Counted from the stretch's first letter, positions 34,571 through 44,413 are shown. The stretch is DNA of 64,000 nucleotides from Maridesulfovibrio salexigens DSM 2638 (GCF_000023445.1 NC_012881.1:687501-751500); one strand, 5' to 3'. Program-made: numbers and translations. Notes: generated from the sequence alone by a model not told the origin.

Positions 34571-36499
34571 CTACACAGCTTCAAAAGCCTGTTTTCTGAA
34601 TACCGATCGCTCTCTGAGCATCATTACTACTAATAATACGGCCCCTGCTGCATGCAGTCGCATGTCCGGCCAGAGCAGAAGTGTTGCGGTACCCATGTAT
34701 AAAGCCCGCTGGGTGATATTAAGAGCATAGGTGTTGAAACCTTCAAAGAATACCGCGAAGCAGAACAGGCCCGCTGTGGCGGTGATTACGGTCTCGGCAA
34801 CCTGCCAGAGCGGTCCCTCGAAAAGGATCGGGGTGTAGCAGAAGAGTAAGGGGATAATGTAAAGCCCCTTGGCAATTTTCCACGATTCAAATCCCGTTTC
34901 CAGCGGCTTGGAGCCGGATATGCCTGAGGCGCTGTATGCGGCAAGGCAGACGGGCGGGGTCACGTTGGCATCCTGAGAATACCAGAAGATGAGCATATGG
35001 GCCGCAAGAAGGCTTGTACCGAGCATTTGCATGGCCGGGGCAGCAAGGACCGCCAGAACGATGTAGGAGGCGGTTACGGGTAGGCCCATGCCTAATACGA
35101 GCGATGCCGCAGCAACCATTACTATTGTCAGCAGCAGACTGTTGCCTGCGATCATGGTGATGAGCATTGAGAATTTGATGCCCATGCCGACCATGAGAAC
35201 CACACCTATGACAATGCCGGAACAAAGCAGGATAACACCTGTGGTGACCATGTTCTGACCGCCGGATGCAAGTGCATCCATGATGTCACGCCCGGACATG
35301 CGGGTTTTGGGATTAAGCCAGCTGGAAACAACAATGGCAGCAATACCGCCGCAGGCTGCAAAGGTCGGAGTAAATCCATACATAAGCAGACCCATGAGTG
35401 CGCCGATGGGAATGAAAAAGTTCCAGCCTTCTTTGATGACATCGCCGATGCGCGGGATTTCTTCTTCGGGAATGGGTTTGATGCCCAGTTTTTTGGCACG
35501 TAAATGGACAAAAAAAGCGACGCTGACGAAATACATGATTGCCGGAATGAAGGCCACGCCGACAATGGTCAGGTAGGGAATCTGAGTCCACTGGCTCATG
35601 ATGAAAGCTCCTGCACCCATGATGGGCGGCATGAGCTGTCCGCCTGTGGAGGCTGCGGCTTCAACCCCTCCGGCAAATTTGCTGGGGAATCCGGTCTTCT
35701 TCATCATCGGAATGGTTATGGAGCCTGTGCCTACGGTGTTTGCAACCGCGCTACCTGAAACAGATCCCATAAAGCCGGATGCGAAAACAGCCATTTTTGC
35801 GGGACCGCCGATGGTGCGTCCCATGGTGGCCATTGCCAGTTTGATAATGAATTCTCCGGCTCCTGATTTGATCAGGAATGAAGCAAAGAGCACAAACAGA
35901 AATACAAAGGTACTTGAGATAGTGGCAATGGTTCCGAAAATACCGTCCGGGGCAAAGTACATGCGGTAAAGCATGCGTTGGATGGTTACGCCCGGAAAGT
36001 GCCATAGTCCGTCCAGATACTGTCCGCCGCCAAGTCCGTAGGCCAGAAATATAGCAGCCAGACAGGGAATGAGCAGTCCGGTGGTCCTGCGGGTGATTTC
36101 CATTAAAAGGACAATTGCCAAGCCTGCTGCAATGAGATCCGCCATGATCGGAACTTCATTGCGCATGTGTAGGGCGTCTTCGAAAAATACGAGATAAAGG
36201 CCCGTTGCGAAGGATAGAATTGCCAGAAAATAGTCAATGGGCAGGGTTTCACGGGCATGTTTTTTGAGCATCGGATATTGCAGGAATCCGATAAAGAGCA
36301 TGAAAGAGTAGTGAACAGCATTGCGCTGAATTTCCGGCATAATGCCGATGGTGTTTACCCAGAGATGGAAGAGGGAGCAGATGATGCCCGTGGCATAGAG
36401 CAATTTGGCAGTGTTTCCCTCTATCACTCGTTTGATAGCAAGGGTTTCACCACCAGAATCTTTCTTAACTGCCGGCTTTGGGGAAGTCGTGTCAGTCAT
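34571..36499 (-). CDS. TRAP transporter fused permease (4TM/12TM), TAXI-type
   Basis: A 642-residue inner-membrane protein fusing the small (DctQ-like) and large (DctM-like) TRAP subunits. About 15 or more hydrophobic helices are visible. Characteristic segments are SGSAVANTVGTGSITIPMMK, AASTGGQLMPPIMGAGAF, LGMGLPVTASYIV and SQDANVTPPVCLAAYSAS. The ATG at 36499 follows AAGGAT by 6 nt. It pairs with the TAXI binding protein gene upstream. Such systems import organic acids, often glutamate-like, using an ion gradient; the substrate is not determined here. Confidence 0.92.
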   Translation of the reverse strand: MTDTTSPKPAVKKDSGGETLAIKRVIEGNTAKLLYATGIICSLFHLWVNTIGIMPEIQRNAVHYSFMLFIGFLQYPMLKKHARETLPIDYFLAILSFATGLYLVFFEDALHMRNEVPIMADLIAAGLAIVLLMEITRRTTGLLIPCLAAIFLAYGLGGGQYLDGLWHFPGVTIQRMLYRMYFAPDGIFGTIATISSTFVFLFVLFASFLIKSGAGEFIIKLAMATMGRTIGGPAKMAVFASGFMGSVSGSAVANTVGTGSITIPMMKKTGFPSKFAGGVEAAASTGGQLMPPIMGAGAFIMSQWTQIPYLTIVGVAFIPAIMYFVSVAFFVHLRAKKLGIKPIPEEEIPRIGDVIKEGWNFFIPIGALMGLLMYGFTPTFAACGGIAAIVVSSWLNPKTRMSGRDIMDALASGGQNMVTTGVILLCSGIVIGVVLMVGMGIKFSMLITMIAGNSLLLTIVMVAAASLVLGMGLPVTASYIVLAVLAAPAMQMLGTSLLAAHMLIFWYSQDANVTPPVCLAAYSASGISGSKPLETGFESWKIAKGLYIIPLLFCYTPILFEGPLWQVAETVITATAGLFCFAVFFEGFNTYALNITQRALYMGTATLLLWPDMRLHAAGAVLLVVMMLRERSVFRKQAFEAV

Positions 36500-36556
36500 A
36501 AAATATCCTTGGAAAGAGTATGGGGCGGTGGGTTTATCCACCGCCCTTAATCGTAA

Positions 36557-37546
36557 TTACTTGATCACACCGACTTCGCGGTAGAACTTTTCAGCACCGG
36601 GATGCAGGGGCGCAGGCAGGCCTGCTGTTGCGCGTTCAAGTGACATTGCTTTGGTCGCTTTGTGGATGTTGTTCAGGAAAGGCAGGTTTTCGTAAATGGT
36701 CTTGGTGATCTTGTAGACGACTTCGTCAGGCAGATCAGCGCGGCAGGCCAGGAAGTTAGGTTGTGCAATGGTTTTGATGTCTTCTTTCTGGGAAGGATAG
36801 GTGCCTGCGGGAATTATGTAGCGGTTCCAGATGGGGTAGGCTTTCTGGATTTCTGCCAGTTGATCGTCAGTGAATCCAAGTACGGTTACATCGTCAGAAC
36901 CGAGCTGGGCGTAAAGCTGTGTGATTGCTGCAGCGGGAGGACCTGCGGGGATGTTGGCGCCGGCAATGCGACCATCCATCATGGCCTGAGCGGAAGGAGT
37001 GTAGCCGAGGAATTCAAGAACGAGATCCTTATTTACATCCACGCCCATGAGTTTAAGCAGGGTACGGCCGGAACCTTCAGTGCCGCTGCCGCGTTTACCG
37101 ATGGAAAATTTTTTATCCAGACCTTTGAGGTCGGAGATATCCCCTTTTTTAACGTATTTATTGAGCAAGGGGAAATGTTCAACGTTTTCCCAGAGCATGG
37201 TGATGGAGCGGAACTCCTTGAAAGCTTTACCTTTGTAGGGGCCTTCGCCTTTGTATGCATTAAGGCCGAAAAGTGCTTGCAGAATAGCGAGGTCCGCTTC
37301 CTTGTTCTTAAGCATCTGCACGTTTTCACCGGAGCCGGCAGAGTTGATTGCTGTAGCAGTGATCTTGTCCGCCTTGGCAAGCTTGATGCTGACCAGTGTT
37401 CCAATGGCAACACCGACAGGATAGTATGTTCCGCCTGTAGTGGCAGTTGCGATGATCAGGTTATTGTCACTTGCATGTGAAGGTGCGGCTGTGAAGCTAA
37501 GACAAAGCATACAGGTTAAAACGAGGCTCGAGAATTTCTTGAACAT
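36557..37546 (-). CDS. TAXI-family TRAP transporter solute-binding protein
   Basis: A 329-residue periplasmic protein with signal peptide (MFKKFSSLVLTCMLCLSFTA, cleavage near residue 25). The family signature includes IATATTGGTYYPVGVAIG, SAGSGENVQMLKNKEADLA and GKRGSGTEGSGRTLL. It captures the ligand for the fused permease encoded 57 nt downstream. The ligand is unknown; the neighbouring gamma-glutamyltransferase hints at glutamate or a gamma-glutamyl product. Confidence 0.92.
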   Translation of the reverse strand: MFKKFSSLVLTCMLCLSFTAAPSHASDNNLIIATATTGGTYYPVGVAIGTLVSIKLAKADKITATAINSAGSGENVQMLKNKEADLAILQALFGLNAYKGEGPYKGKAFKEFRSITMLWENVEHFPLLNKYVKKGDISDLKGLDKKFSIGKRGSGTEGSGRTLLKLMGVDVNKDLVLEFLGYTPSAQAMMDGRIAGANIPAGPPAAAITQLYAQLGSDDVTVLGFTDDQLAEIQKAYPIWNRYIIPAGTYPSQKEDIKTIAQPNFLACRADLPDEVVYKITKTIYENLPFLNNIHKATKAMSLERATAGLPAPLHPGAEKFYREVGVIK

Positions 37547-37790
37547 TCTTCCTCCGATGTTGGATGTTAATCTAGCGGATGTGTAAAGTGTAGATCAATG
37601 GATTATGAAAGGGGTATAGTATAGAATTAATAAAAAATCCAGAATGTATAAAATTTACGATTTACAATGGTTTAGTACTTTTGATTTTTGAAAACAATAT
37701 TATTGCATGTGTTAAATAATGTATTGTGTAAATTGATTGTATGATCAAATGTAGAGTGGGATAGTCTGTTTTTGTTTGTCTTTTGTACTA

Positions 37791-39458
37791 TTAACACAGT
37801 CCGCCGGCATGTCCGTCGGAACGGGGATCGCATCCTCCGCAAAGTGTGCCTTTTTCCGGATCACGCACGATTATCTGTCCCCGTCCGAAAAGAGTTCGGT
37901 CATATCCTCCGCGCATTTCAAGCTCATGTCCCATGGCGGAGAGTCTTTCAATTGTCGCACCGGGCAGCCCTTCTTCCAGACATATTTTACCTCCGGCTTC
38001 TCCCGGTTCAATGCAGAAACGTAGTCTATTTAGTGCTTCCTGCGGATTCGCGCCGTCATCAAGCATGGCAGAGATTACCTGCATATGTCCCTGCGGCTGC
38101 ATGAATCCACCCATGACACCGAATGTTGAGTGCAGAGATTTGTCTTCGCGCAGACATATGCCGGGAATGATTGTGTGGTAGCTGCGTTTACCTCCGGCAA
38201 GCACGTTGGGGTGGTTAGGATCGAGAGAAAAGTTGTGCCCTCTGTTTTGCAGTGAGAACCCCAGTCCTTCAGGGACTATTCCGGTTCCGAATCCAAGGTA
38301 GTTGGAATTAACCATAGAGCAGCCGTTACCGTCCTTATCCACTACGCAGAAGTATACAGTATCAGATGAATTGAGGGGGACTCCACTGGTGTTGTCCAGC
38401 TTGGCCCGGTCCGGGAAAATTTGGGCTGCCCTTTTCGCGCCATAAGAGGGGGAGAGCAGCTTTTTAAGAGGGGTAGAATAATGATGGGGGTCGGCAACGT
38501 GCAGGCGGGCATCAGCAAATGCGAGCCGCATAGCTTCAATAAGATGATGCAATCGCTCGGGAGAGTCCGGTGCGCCCAGTTCGGCTACATCAATATCATT
38601 AAGTGTGTTTAAGGCTAGCAGGGCAGCTAGTCCCTGACCATTGGGCGGGCATTCATGGATTTCATATCCGCGGTAATTTACACTGATGGATTCTTGAAAC
38701 AGGCTTGAGTGTGAAGCCATGTCATTTTCAGAAAGGAAGCCGCCGTGATCGCGGACTATTTTGACTATCTTTTCTGCAATATCACCAGTGTAGAAAAGTT
38801 GTTTTGCACCGGATGGGGAATGATCCGCCAGACGCGCAAGCAGCAGCCCCAGATTGCGGTTGAGCATGATTTCACCGCAGCGGGGAGCTTTGTCATTTAA
38901 TAGCAATTGTTCGCCGCCGGGACTGTGTTTAAGGATTTCAGATCCTTCATTCCAAAGCTGTGCTGTTACGGGGCTGACCGGGAAACCTTGCATGGCGTAT
39001 CGAATTGCCGGAGCGAAGATTTCAGAAAGTTCCAGAGTTCCGTGTCGCTCCACCAGATCGGCCCAAAGTCCAAGAGCGCCCGGAACGTTGACGGTCATGG
39101 CATGGCGCAGGGGGAGTTCTCCGGAAATTCCCATAGCAGTAACTTTTTCAAGGGAAATGTCTTGAGCTGATTTACCGGAACCGTTCAATGCGAAAACATC
39201 TTTTGCTGTAGCAGAGTAAAAAAGCGCAAATGCATCTCCACCCAATCCGGTGCTGCATGGCTCCACAACAGCAAGGGCGGCAGCAACCGCAATGGCAGCA
39301 TCAGCTGCATTGCCGCCTTTACGAAGTATTTCCACTCCGGCTTCAGTGGCAAGTGGCTGACTCGAAGCAACCATCCCTTTTGTTGCGTATACCGGAGAGC
39401 GGCGGGAATTGAAGGTGAATGCCGGGAGATGATGGGAGGAAATCTCAAAGGTGGACAT
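37791..39458 (-). CDS. Gamma-glutamyltransferase/hydrolase family protein, no signal peptide
   Basis: A 555-residue N-terminal-nucleophile enzyme that self-cleaves before a Thr. The site lies in SSDTVYFCVVDKDGNG, with the nucleophile Thr near residue 368. Family motifs KGMVASSQPLA, GGNAADAAIAVAAAL and STGLGGDAF are present. The usual carboxylate-binding Arg region (SGRAP in this subgroup) reads NGSGKSAQD, so Arg appears replaced by Lys. There is no signal peptide, which suggests a cytoplasmic YwrD-like enzyme rather than the periplasmic Ggt. It lies 244 nt upstream of the TAXI gene on the same strand; that AT-rich gap shows no gene and may hold the transporter promoter. Confidence 0.88.
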   Translation of the reverse strand: MSTFEISSHHLPAFTFNSRRSPVYATKGMVASSQPLATEAGVEILRKGGNAADAAIAVAAALAVVEPCSTGLGGDAFALFYSATAKDVFALNGSGKSAQDISLEKVTAMGISGELPLRHAMTVNVPGALGLWADLVERHGTLELSEIFAPAIRYAMQGFPVSPVTAQLWNEGSEILKHSPGGEQLLLNDKAPRCGEIMLNRNLGLLLARLADHSPSGAKQLFYTGDIAEKIVKIVRDHGGFLSENDMASHSSLFQESISVNYRGYEIHECPPNGQGLAALLALNTLNDIDVAELGAPDSPERLHHLIEAMRLAFADARLHVADPHHYSTPLKKLLSPSYGAKRAAQIFPDRAKLDNTSGVPLNSSDTVYFCVVDKDGNGCSMVNSNYLGFGTGIVPEGLGFSLQNRGHNFSLDPNHPNVLAGGKRSYHTIIPGICLREDKSLHSTFGVMGGFMQPQGHMQVISAMLDDGANPQEALNRLRFCIEPGEAGGKICLEEGLPGATIERLSAMGHELEMRGGYDRTLFGRGQIIVRDPEKGTLCGGCDPRSDGHAGGLC

Positions 39459-39578
39459 ATATTGACTCCGGTTACGGTGTATTAATTGATTGCAATGTTA
39501 GAAGCAATCGTAGGTAAATAGCAATAGTTTCCACTAGAGTGTGCGTTTACTCACAAGCTGAAGCTGTGAATAATTGTA

Positions 39579-40394
39579 ATGATCCTGTTTCTGCTTCTCA
39601 TTGCTTTTGTTTTGTGTTTGTGGCTATGTACCAAGATGCTTACTGCTTTTCGAATATTTATTTTGGTCTTCTTTCTGTCTATTGTTTCGGTTAACGCTGA
39701 TGCTTCTAAATTGAAGTTAATGGCCGAGGAATATCCTCCATACAGTTACAAACAGGGAGGTAAGCCACATGGACTCTTTATCGATTTGGTCCAAAAGATT
39801 CAGGAGAAGCTGGATGGTGAATCCAGCGAAGTTACCTTTTATCCGTGGGCACGTGGGTATAAGATGTTGCAGTTTGGTGATGGGGATGCTCTTTTTCCCA
39901 TGTGTATGACTGCTGAGCGTTCGGGAATGTTTAAATTTGTAGGGCCTATTTTTTGGGATGATGTATATTTTTACACAACGAAAGATAGCGGAATAGATTT
40001 AAAAGAACTGGGCGATGCGAAAAAAGTCGGCAAGATAGCAGTAACAAGGGATGATGTTTTTCATCAGAATCTAGTCAGTATGGGGTATACCAATCTTGAT
40101 GTGAGTTCCTCTCAGAAGTGCGATTTTCTGAAGTTGCTTAGAGGAAGGGCTGATCTGGTTCCCATGGGCCGTAAGGCTATTTCATATTTTTTTGAGCGTA
40201 ATCCTGAGTTGGATTTAAGTGTGCTGAAGCGGGTTGGACCTCCTATTTTTTTTACTTCCAGTTACATCGCTTTTGCGCATGACACTTCAGATGAGGTGGT
40301 CAGGAAGTGGCAGGCTGCTTTTGATGAGCTGAAGATGGAAGGCGAGTGGTTAAAACTCCTCGATAAATATTTTCCTCCAGATAAAGTGAATTGA
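39579..40394 (+). CDS. Extracellular solute-binding protein, family 3 (SBP_bac_3)
   Basis: A periplasmic amino-acid-type binding protein of 250-270 residues. An N-terminal hydrophobic signal is followed by KLKLMAEEYPPYSYKQGGKP, GLFIDLVQKIQEKL and the YPWARGYKMLQFGD loop. It stands alone with no permease, so it may be an orphan sensor-type or scavenging binding protein. The start is uncertain: ATG at 39579 gives a double hydrophobic leader, while ATG at 39636 (MLTAFRIFILVFFLSIVSVN) gives a normal signal peptide, but neither has a strong ribosome site. Codon usage is more AT-rich than neighbours. Confidence 0.8.
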   Translation: MILFLLLIAFVLCLWLCTKMLTAFRIFILVFFLSIVSVNADASKLKLMAEEYPPYSYKQGGKPHGLFIDLVQKIQEKLDGESSEVTFYPWARGYKMLQFGDGDALFPMCMTAERSGMFKFVGPIFWDDVYFYTTKDSGIDLKELGDAKKVGKIAVTRDDVFHQNLVSMGYTNLDVSSSQKCDFLKLLRGRADLVPMGRKAISYFFERNPELDLSVLKRVGPPIFFTSSYIAFAHDTSDEVVRKWQAAFDELKMEGEWLKLLDKYFPPDKVN

Positions 40395-40410
40395 TTTTTT
40401 CTAAGTCATA

Positions 40411-40447
40411 AAAAAACTCCGTACATCATGGGAAGTACGGAGTTTTT
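40411..40447. terminator. Bidirectional terminator between SBP and gltX genes
   Basis: A stem AAAAACTCCGTAC with GTACGGAGTTTTT between convergent genes, with A and T runs at both sides. Confidence 0.88.
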
Positions 40448-40475
40448 ATTGTCTGATCTGTCAGCTAAAGCGATT

Positions 40476-41870
40476 CTAAACTAGAGTGACAGCGCGGTTC
40501 ATGCGGGCAATGGTTTCATCTTTACCCAGCACGAGCATGAGGTCGTAAAGGCCGCCGGGGGACTGGGTACGTCCGCAGAGTGCGAGACGTACGGGTTGTC
40601 CGATAGCTTTGAATTTGAGTTCCTTCTCTTCGAGGAAACCTTTACAGACAGCTTCGAGAGAATCGTGACTGAACTCAGCGTCAGCCTCGATGCGTGCGGT
40701 CAGTTCTTTGAGAATTTCAACTGCTTCGGGCTTGAAAACCTTCTCCACAGCTGCTGCATCATATTCCAGAGCTGCACTGTCCACGAGGAAGAAGTCGCAC
40801 ATGTCGGCCATTTCCTTGTAGTTGGTGGAGCGGGGCTGAAGCAGAGGGATGATCTTTTCAAGGTATGCATCTTCAGCTTCAACGCCTTCGGGCAGGAATG
40901 TGCGCATGCCGGGGATGAGGTCAGCCGGAGCCTTAGCTTTAATGTATTCGCTGTTTACCCAGTCCAGTTTCTTGGTATCGAAAACGGAGGGGGAATTACC
41001 GAGGTTGTCGGTATTGAAAAGCTCGATCAGTTCTTCGCGGGAGAAGATTTCCTGATCTCCGTGGGACCAGCCGAGGCGTACGAGGTAGTTGACTACCGCT
41101 TCGGGCAGGTAACCCATCTTTTCGTATTCCATTACGGAAAGTGCACCGTGGCGCTTGGAAAGCTTCTTCTTGTCCGGGCCGAGGATCATGGGCACGTGAC
41201 CGAACTTGGGAACATCCCAGCCCAGAGCTTGGTAAAGCAGAATCTGGCGCGGGGTGTTGTTTACGTGGTCATCTCCGCGCAGGACGCTGGTAACGCCCAT
41301 GGTGTGGTCATCCACTACAACAGCAAGGTTGTAGGTGGGGGAGCCGTCGCTGCGGCGCAGGATCATGTCGTCCATCTCAGCATTTTCAACGCTGATGGGC
41401 CCTTTGATCATGTCAGTGAAATTTGTGCGGCCTTCAAGGGGAGCCTTGAAACGTACAACCCTGTTTTCGCCGGGGCCGAGATTTTTCTCGCGGCAGGAAC
41501 CGTCGTATTTGGGCTTACGTTTTTCCTTCATGGCTTTTTCGCGCATGGCGTCAACCTGCTCGGGAGTACAGTCGCACCAGTAGGCTTTACCTTCGTCCAA
41601 CAACTGGTCAATGTAGCCGTTGTAGAGATCGAAGCGGTCACTCTGGTATACCGGCTCGTCGTTCCAGTCCATACCCAGCCATTTCATGGAATCAAGAATG
41701 GCATCGGTGTATTCCTGTTTGGAACGTTCGCGGTCAGTGTCTTCAATGCGCAGGACAAAGTCCCCGCCGTCATGTTTGGCGAGTAGCCATGCAAAAAGTG
41801 CGGTGCGTGCGCCGCCGATGTGCAGATGTCCGGTAGGACTGGGTGCAAATCTGGTTACGGTCTTAGCCAT
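40476..41870 (-). CDS. gltX: Glutamyl-tRNA synthetase
   Basis: A 464-residue class I synthetase charging tRNA-Glu (also a precursor for haem synthesis by the C5 route). The HIGH motif appears as RFAPSPTGHLHIGGART, and the KMSKS variant as DKKKLSKRHGALSVM. The open frame extends 38 codons further upstream, but the ATG at 41870 has GGAG 8 nt upstream and matches the family N-terminus. Confidence 0.97.
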   Translation of the reverse strand: MAKTVTRFAPSPTGHLHIGGARTALFAWLLAKHDGGDFVLRIEDTDRERSKQEYTDAILDSMKWLGMDWNDEPVYQSDRFDLYNGYIDQLLDEGKAYWCDCTPEQVDAMREKAMKEKRKPKYDGSCREKNLGPGENRVVRFKAPLEGRTNFTDMIKGPISVENAEMDDMILRRSDGSPTYNLAVVVDDHTMGVTSVLRGDDHVNNTPRQILLYQALGWDVPKFGHVPMILGPDKKKLSKRHGALSVMEYEKMGYLPEAVVNYLVRLGWSHGDQEIFSREELIELFNTDNLGNSPSVFDTKKLDWVNSEYIKAKAPADLIPGMRTFLPEGVEAEDAYLEKIIPLLQPRSTNYKEMADMCDFFLVDSAALEYDAAAVEKVFKPEAVEILKELTARIEADAEFSHDSLEAVCKGFLEEKELKFKAIGQPVRLALCGRTQSPGGLYDLMLVLGKDETIARMNRAVTLV

Positions 41871-41950
41871 GATGGTTGTCTCCTGAAAACTAAAAAATCC
41901 GCCATCGGGGGCGGTATTTTGATTGAACCTGTGTTGTTCAAAAAATAGAT

Positions 41951-41983
41951 TTGCCAACCGGCCGGAGAATGCCCCGGCCGGCA
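41951..41983 (-). terminator. GC-rich hairpin between nifU-like gene and gltX
   Basis: TTGCC-aa-CCGGCCGG pairs with CCGGCCGGCAA with a bulge. On the minus strand it is followed by a T run, so it likely ends the nifU-like transcript. Confidence 0.7.
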
Positions 41984-41989
41984 AAAAAA

Positions 41990-42214
41990 TTATTCGGCCG
42001 GCTCAACGCCTTTGAGTTCGGGGATCTCCTTGAGCAGGGTACGCTCAATAGCGTTCCGCAAGGTGATCTGAGACATGGGGCAACCCTTACAGGCACCCTG
42101 CAAGCGAACTTTGGCTATGCCTTTATCTGTTACCTCTACGAGTTCTACGTTACCGCCGTCAGCCTGAAGAAGGGGTCTGACCTTGTCAAGAGCGGCTTCG
42201 ACTTTATCGTGCAT
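41990..42214 (-). CDS. NifU-like Fe-S scaffold domain protein
   Basis: A 74-residue stand-alone NifU C-terminal (Nfu) domain, with LLQADGGNVELVEV and the cluster-binding CKGCP of GACKGCPMSQITL. It probably assembles or transfers [4Fe-4S] clusters, which are abundant in sulfate reducers. Smaller than E. coli NfuA, lacking the degenerate A-type domain. AAGGAGG-like site at good spacing. Confidence 0.92.
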   Translation of the reverse strand: MHDKVEAALDKVRPLLQADGGNVELVEVTDKGIAKVRLQGACKGCPMSQITLRNAIERTLLKEIPELKGVEPAE

Positions 42215-42357
42215 GGTAAATCCTCCGTTTGGTATGCCCGCTCAAGTACTTTCTTTAAACAGCCTTGTCAAACCTGTGAGCACTTGTTTTTATTGTCTTG
42301 ATATGGACCATGCACTGTTGTTTGTAAGTATAAGTATCCTAGCTTTTGGACTATTTG

Positions 42358-43413
42358 TTATGCAGCCATATTTTTGAGGATGGAAAAAGCATCATCGAGA
42401 ATAGGCCCCAATTCGGCATCAAGCTGGCGCAGTTTATCAGGGGTCAGGCCGTGTTTTTCCCATCTTTCGTTGTTTACATTGCGGATGAAGAAGTCGCCGC
42501 TTCCTCCTATCCCCATTGTTTTTGCGATTATGTTGGCGAAATATACGTAGAGGGATTCCGGTGATTTAGCTGCCTTGGCAGGACTGTGGTGATTAAGCAC
42601 AGCAGTTACCAGCGAAAATGGCAGATTCCACTTGCGCAGGAGCATCCCGCCCAGTTCGGCGTGGTTAAATCCGGTAACAACGTGCTCAGCCTTGAACATG
42701 AGAGCTTTTTTGTTGCGGGAGATGGCAGTGGCAGCAATTGCACGGTCCGGCAGTGCCATCATCAGCACCGGACGTCCTATGTCGTGCAGCAGTCCGGCTA
42801 CAAAACACTTTTCCGGAGTGCCTTGCTTGAAGGTTTTTGAAAGCTGGCTGGCGATTATTCCGCAGGCAAAGCTGTGGCGCCAGAAAAGTCCCAAATCAAT
42901 GATATCTGCAGGCAGTCCTTTGAACATATCCATGACAGATGTGCCCAATGCGAGGGTCGAGAGTTGCTGAGTGCCTATAACCGCAACTGCACGGGATATT
43001 GTATCGATCTGGGCGGGGAAACTGTAAAAGGCACTGTTGACCATACGCAGAAGGAAAGCTGAAAGAGCCGTATCACGTGAAATAACCTTGGCAAGATCAG
43101 ATGCCGAGCTAGAAGGATCATTGATCACCTGACGCATTTCAATGAATACCTGCGGAAGTGACGGCAGTTTAACTTCACTTCGGAGGAGTGAAAGAGGATC
43201 TACCGGGGCAAACTTTTCTTTGGGCATGGGTAGTTGAGCCTTTTCTTTATAAAGCTCAGGGTGCTCCAAAAGATCTTGAGCAACGTGGGCGACTCCAAGT
43301 TCAAAAAGAGTTGCAAGCACCGGTTGTTCCCGGTCTGTGTTGGTAAAGCGGTCTTCCATCAATGCAGTTGCCTTATGCATGATCTCTTCAGGGATGGGAG
43401 TATGTTCAGTCAT
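42358..43413 (-). CDS. HDOD-domain signal protein
   Basis: A 351-residue cytoplasmic protein. The HDOD domain runs from about residue 85 (KLPSLPQVFIEMRQVINDP, ISRDTALSAFLLRMVNSAFY) to 280, with GLLHDIGRPVLM as the HD-like segment. HDOD proteins usually act in regulatory networks linked to c-di-GMP, motility or competence, and many lack phosphohydrolase activity. The N-terminal ~80 residues form a helical leader without a recognised domain. No partner is adjacent. Confidence 0.88.
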   Translation of the reverse strand: MTEHTPIPEEIMHKATALMEDRFTNTDREQPVLATLFELGVAHVAQDLLEHPELYKEKAQLPMPKEKFAPVDPLSLLRSEVKLPSLPQVFIEMRQVINDPSSSASDLAKVISRDTALSAFLLRMVNSAFYSFPAQIDTISRAVAVIGTQQLSTLALGTSVMDMFKGLPADIIDLGLFWRHSFACGIIASQLSKTFKQGTPEKCFVAGLLHDIGRPVLMMALPDRAIAATAISRNKKALMFKAEHVVTGFNHAELGGMLLRKWNLPFSLVTAVLNHHSPAKAAKSPESLYVYFANIIAKTMGIGGSGDFFIRNVNNERWEKHGLTPDKLRQLDAELGPILDDAFSILKNMAA

Positions 43414-43500
43414 GGTCTACCGCCTTGGATTTCTTTAAATTTCTTAATTTTATAATATATTAAAAGAGGTTTGAGGGGAAGCTTTCTGCAAAAAAAATAA

Positions 43501-43534
43501 TAAGCCCCGGCAGATAAGAATCTGCCGGGGCTTA
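43501..43534. terminator. Intrinsic terminator after the betaine ABC operon
   Basis: Stem TAAGCCCCGGCAGA with its complement (14 bp, 6-nt loop), 25 nt past the stop of the binding-protein gene. Confidence 0.87.
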
Positions 43535-43558
43535 AATTGATGCTGTCAGCTATGTTGC

Positions 43559-44413
43559 TTATTTCAGCCAGGAATCAACCTGTGCTTTGTTTTCCTTGAT
43601 GAAACGCTTGGCGCTTTCATAAGGATCTGCTCCTTTTTCCTGATTCCATGCCATAACCATCTGGAGCTGGTTTGCGTCTTTCCATGCGAATTTATCGAGG
43701 AAAGCGTAAACTTCAGGCATGTCTTTATCGAGGCCTTTGCGGACGATGGTGTTAATGGTCTCGGATTCACCGAGAACTTTTTTAGGATCTTCAAGATATT
43801 TGAGGTCCCAACGGCCGAACATCCAGTGCGGTGACCATGCAGTTACCACAACCCATTCGTTGTTTTTGATGGCATCGCTGAGAGCAGCTGTCATGGTTGC
43901 ACCGGAGCCTTCCATGAGTTCAAATTTGTCGAGGCCGTATTTATCAATTGCTTCTTCGGAAAGACGCATCAGGCCTGCACCGGGATCGATGCCGATGATT
44001 TTATCGTCAAATTTATCTGCGTACTTGTTAAGATCAGCAATGGAGTCAACAGTTACGTAAGAAGGAACAGCCCAGCCCAGCTTGGCACCGGAAACGATAG
44101 GCCCGAGGTCGACAACCTTGTTCTTAACACGCTTGAGGTAGTCGGCATGGGTGATAGGAAGCCATGCGGTTGCGAGTCCGTCAACATCACCGGTTCCAAC
44201 TGCCTGCCACATGGCTGCAGCAGCAACGGGGATGATTTCGCATTCGTAACCCATGCGTTCTTCAATAACGGCTTTAAGTACGTTGGTGGTTGCTGTCGCG
44301 CAATCCCATTCAACATAAGCCAGTTTAACTTTCTTTTTGTCACCTGCAAAAGAGGGTACGGCAAAAGCCGCAACAAGCAGGGCCGCAAGAATTAAAGTAA
44401 GCACCTTTTTCAT
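43559..44413 (-). CDS. Glycine betaine/proline-type ABC substrate-binding protein
   Basis: A 284-residue periplasmic binding protein with signal peptide MKKVLTLILAALLVAAFAVP. OpuAC/ProX-like motifs include KLAYVEWDCATATTNVLKAV and AAAMWQAVGTGDVDGLATAW, and a Trp-rich ligand pocket (VVTAWSPHWMFGRW). It is the last gene of the ATPase-permease-binding protein operon, 31 nt after the permease. Likely substrate is glycine betaine or a related osmolyte, which suits a marine or saline habitat. Confidence 0.9.
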   Translation of the reverse strand: MKKVLTLILAALLVAAFAVPSFAGDKKKVKLAYVEWDCATATTNVLKAVIEERMGYECEIIPVAAAAMWQAVGTGDVDGLATAWLPITHADYLKRVKNKVVDLGPIVSGAKLGWAVPSYVTVDSIADLNKYADKFDDKIIGIDPGAGLMRLSEEAIDKYGLDKFELMEGSGATMTAALSDAIKNNEWVVVTAWSPHWMFGRWDLKYLEDPKKVLGESETINTIVRKGLDKDMPEVYAFLDKFAWKDANQLQMVMAWNQEKGADPYESAKRFIKENKAQVDSWLK

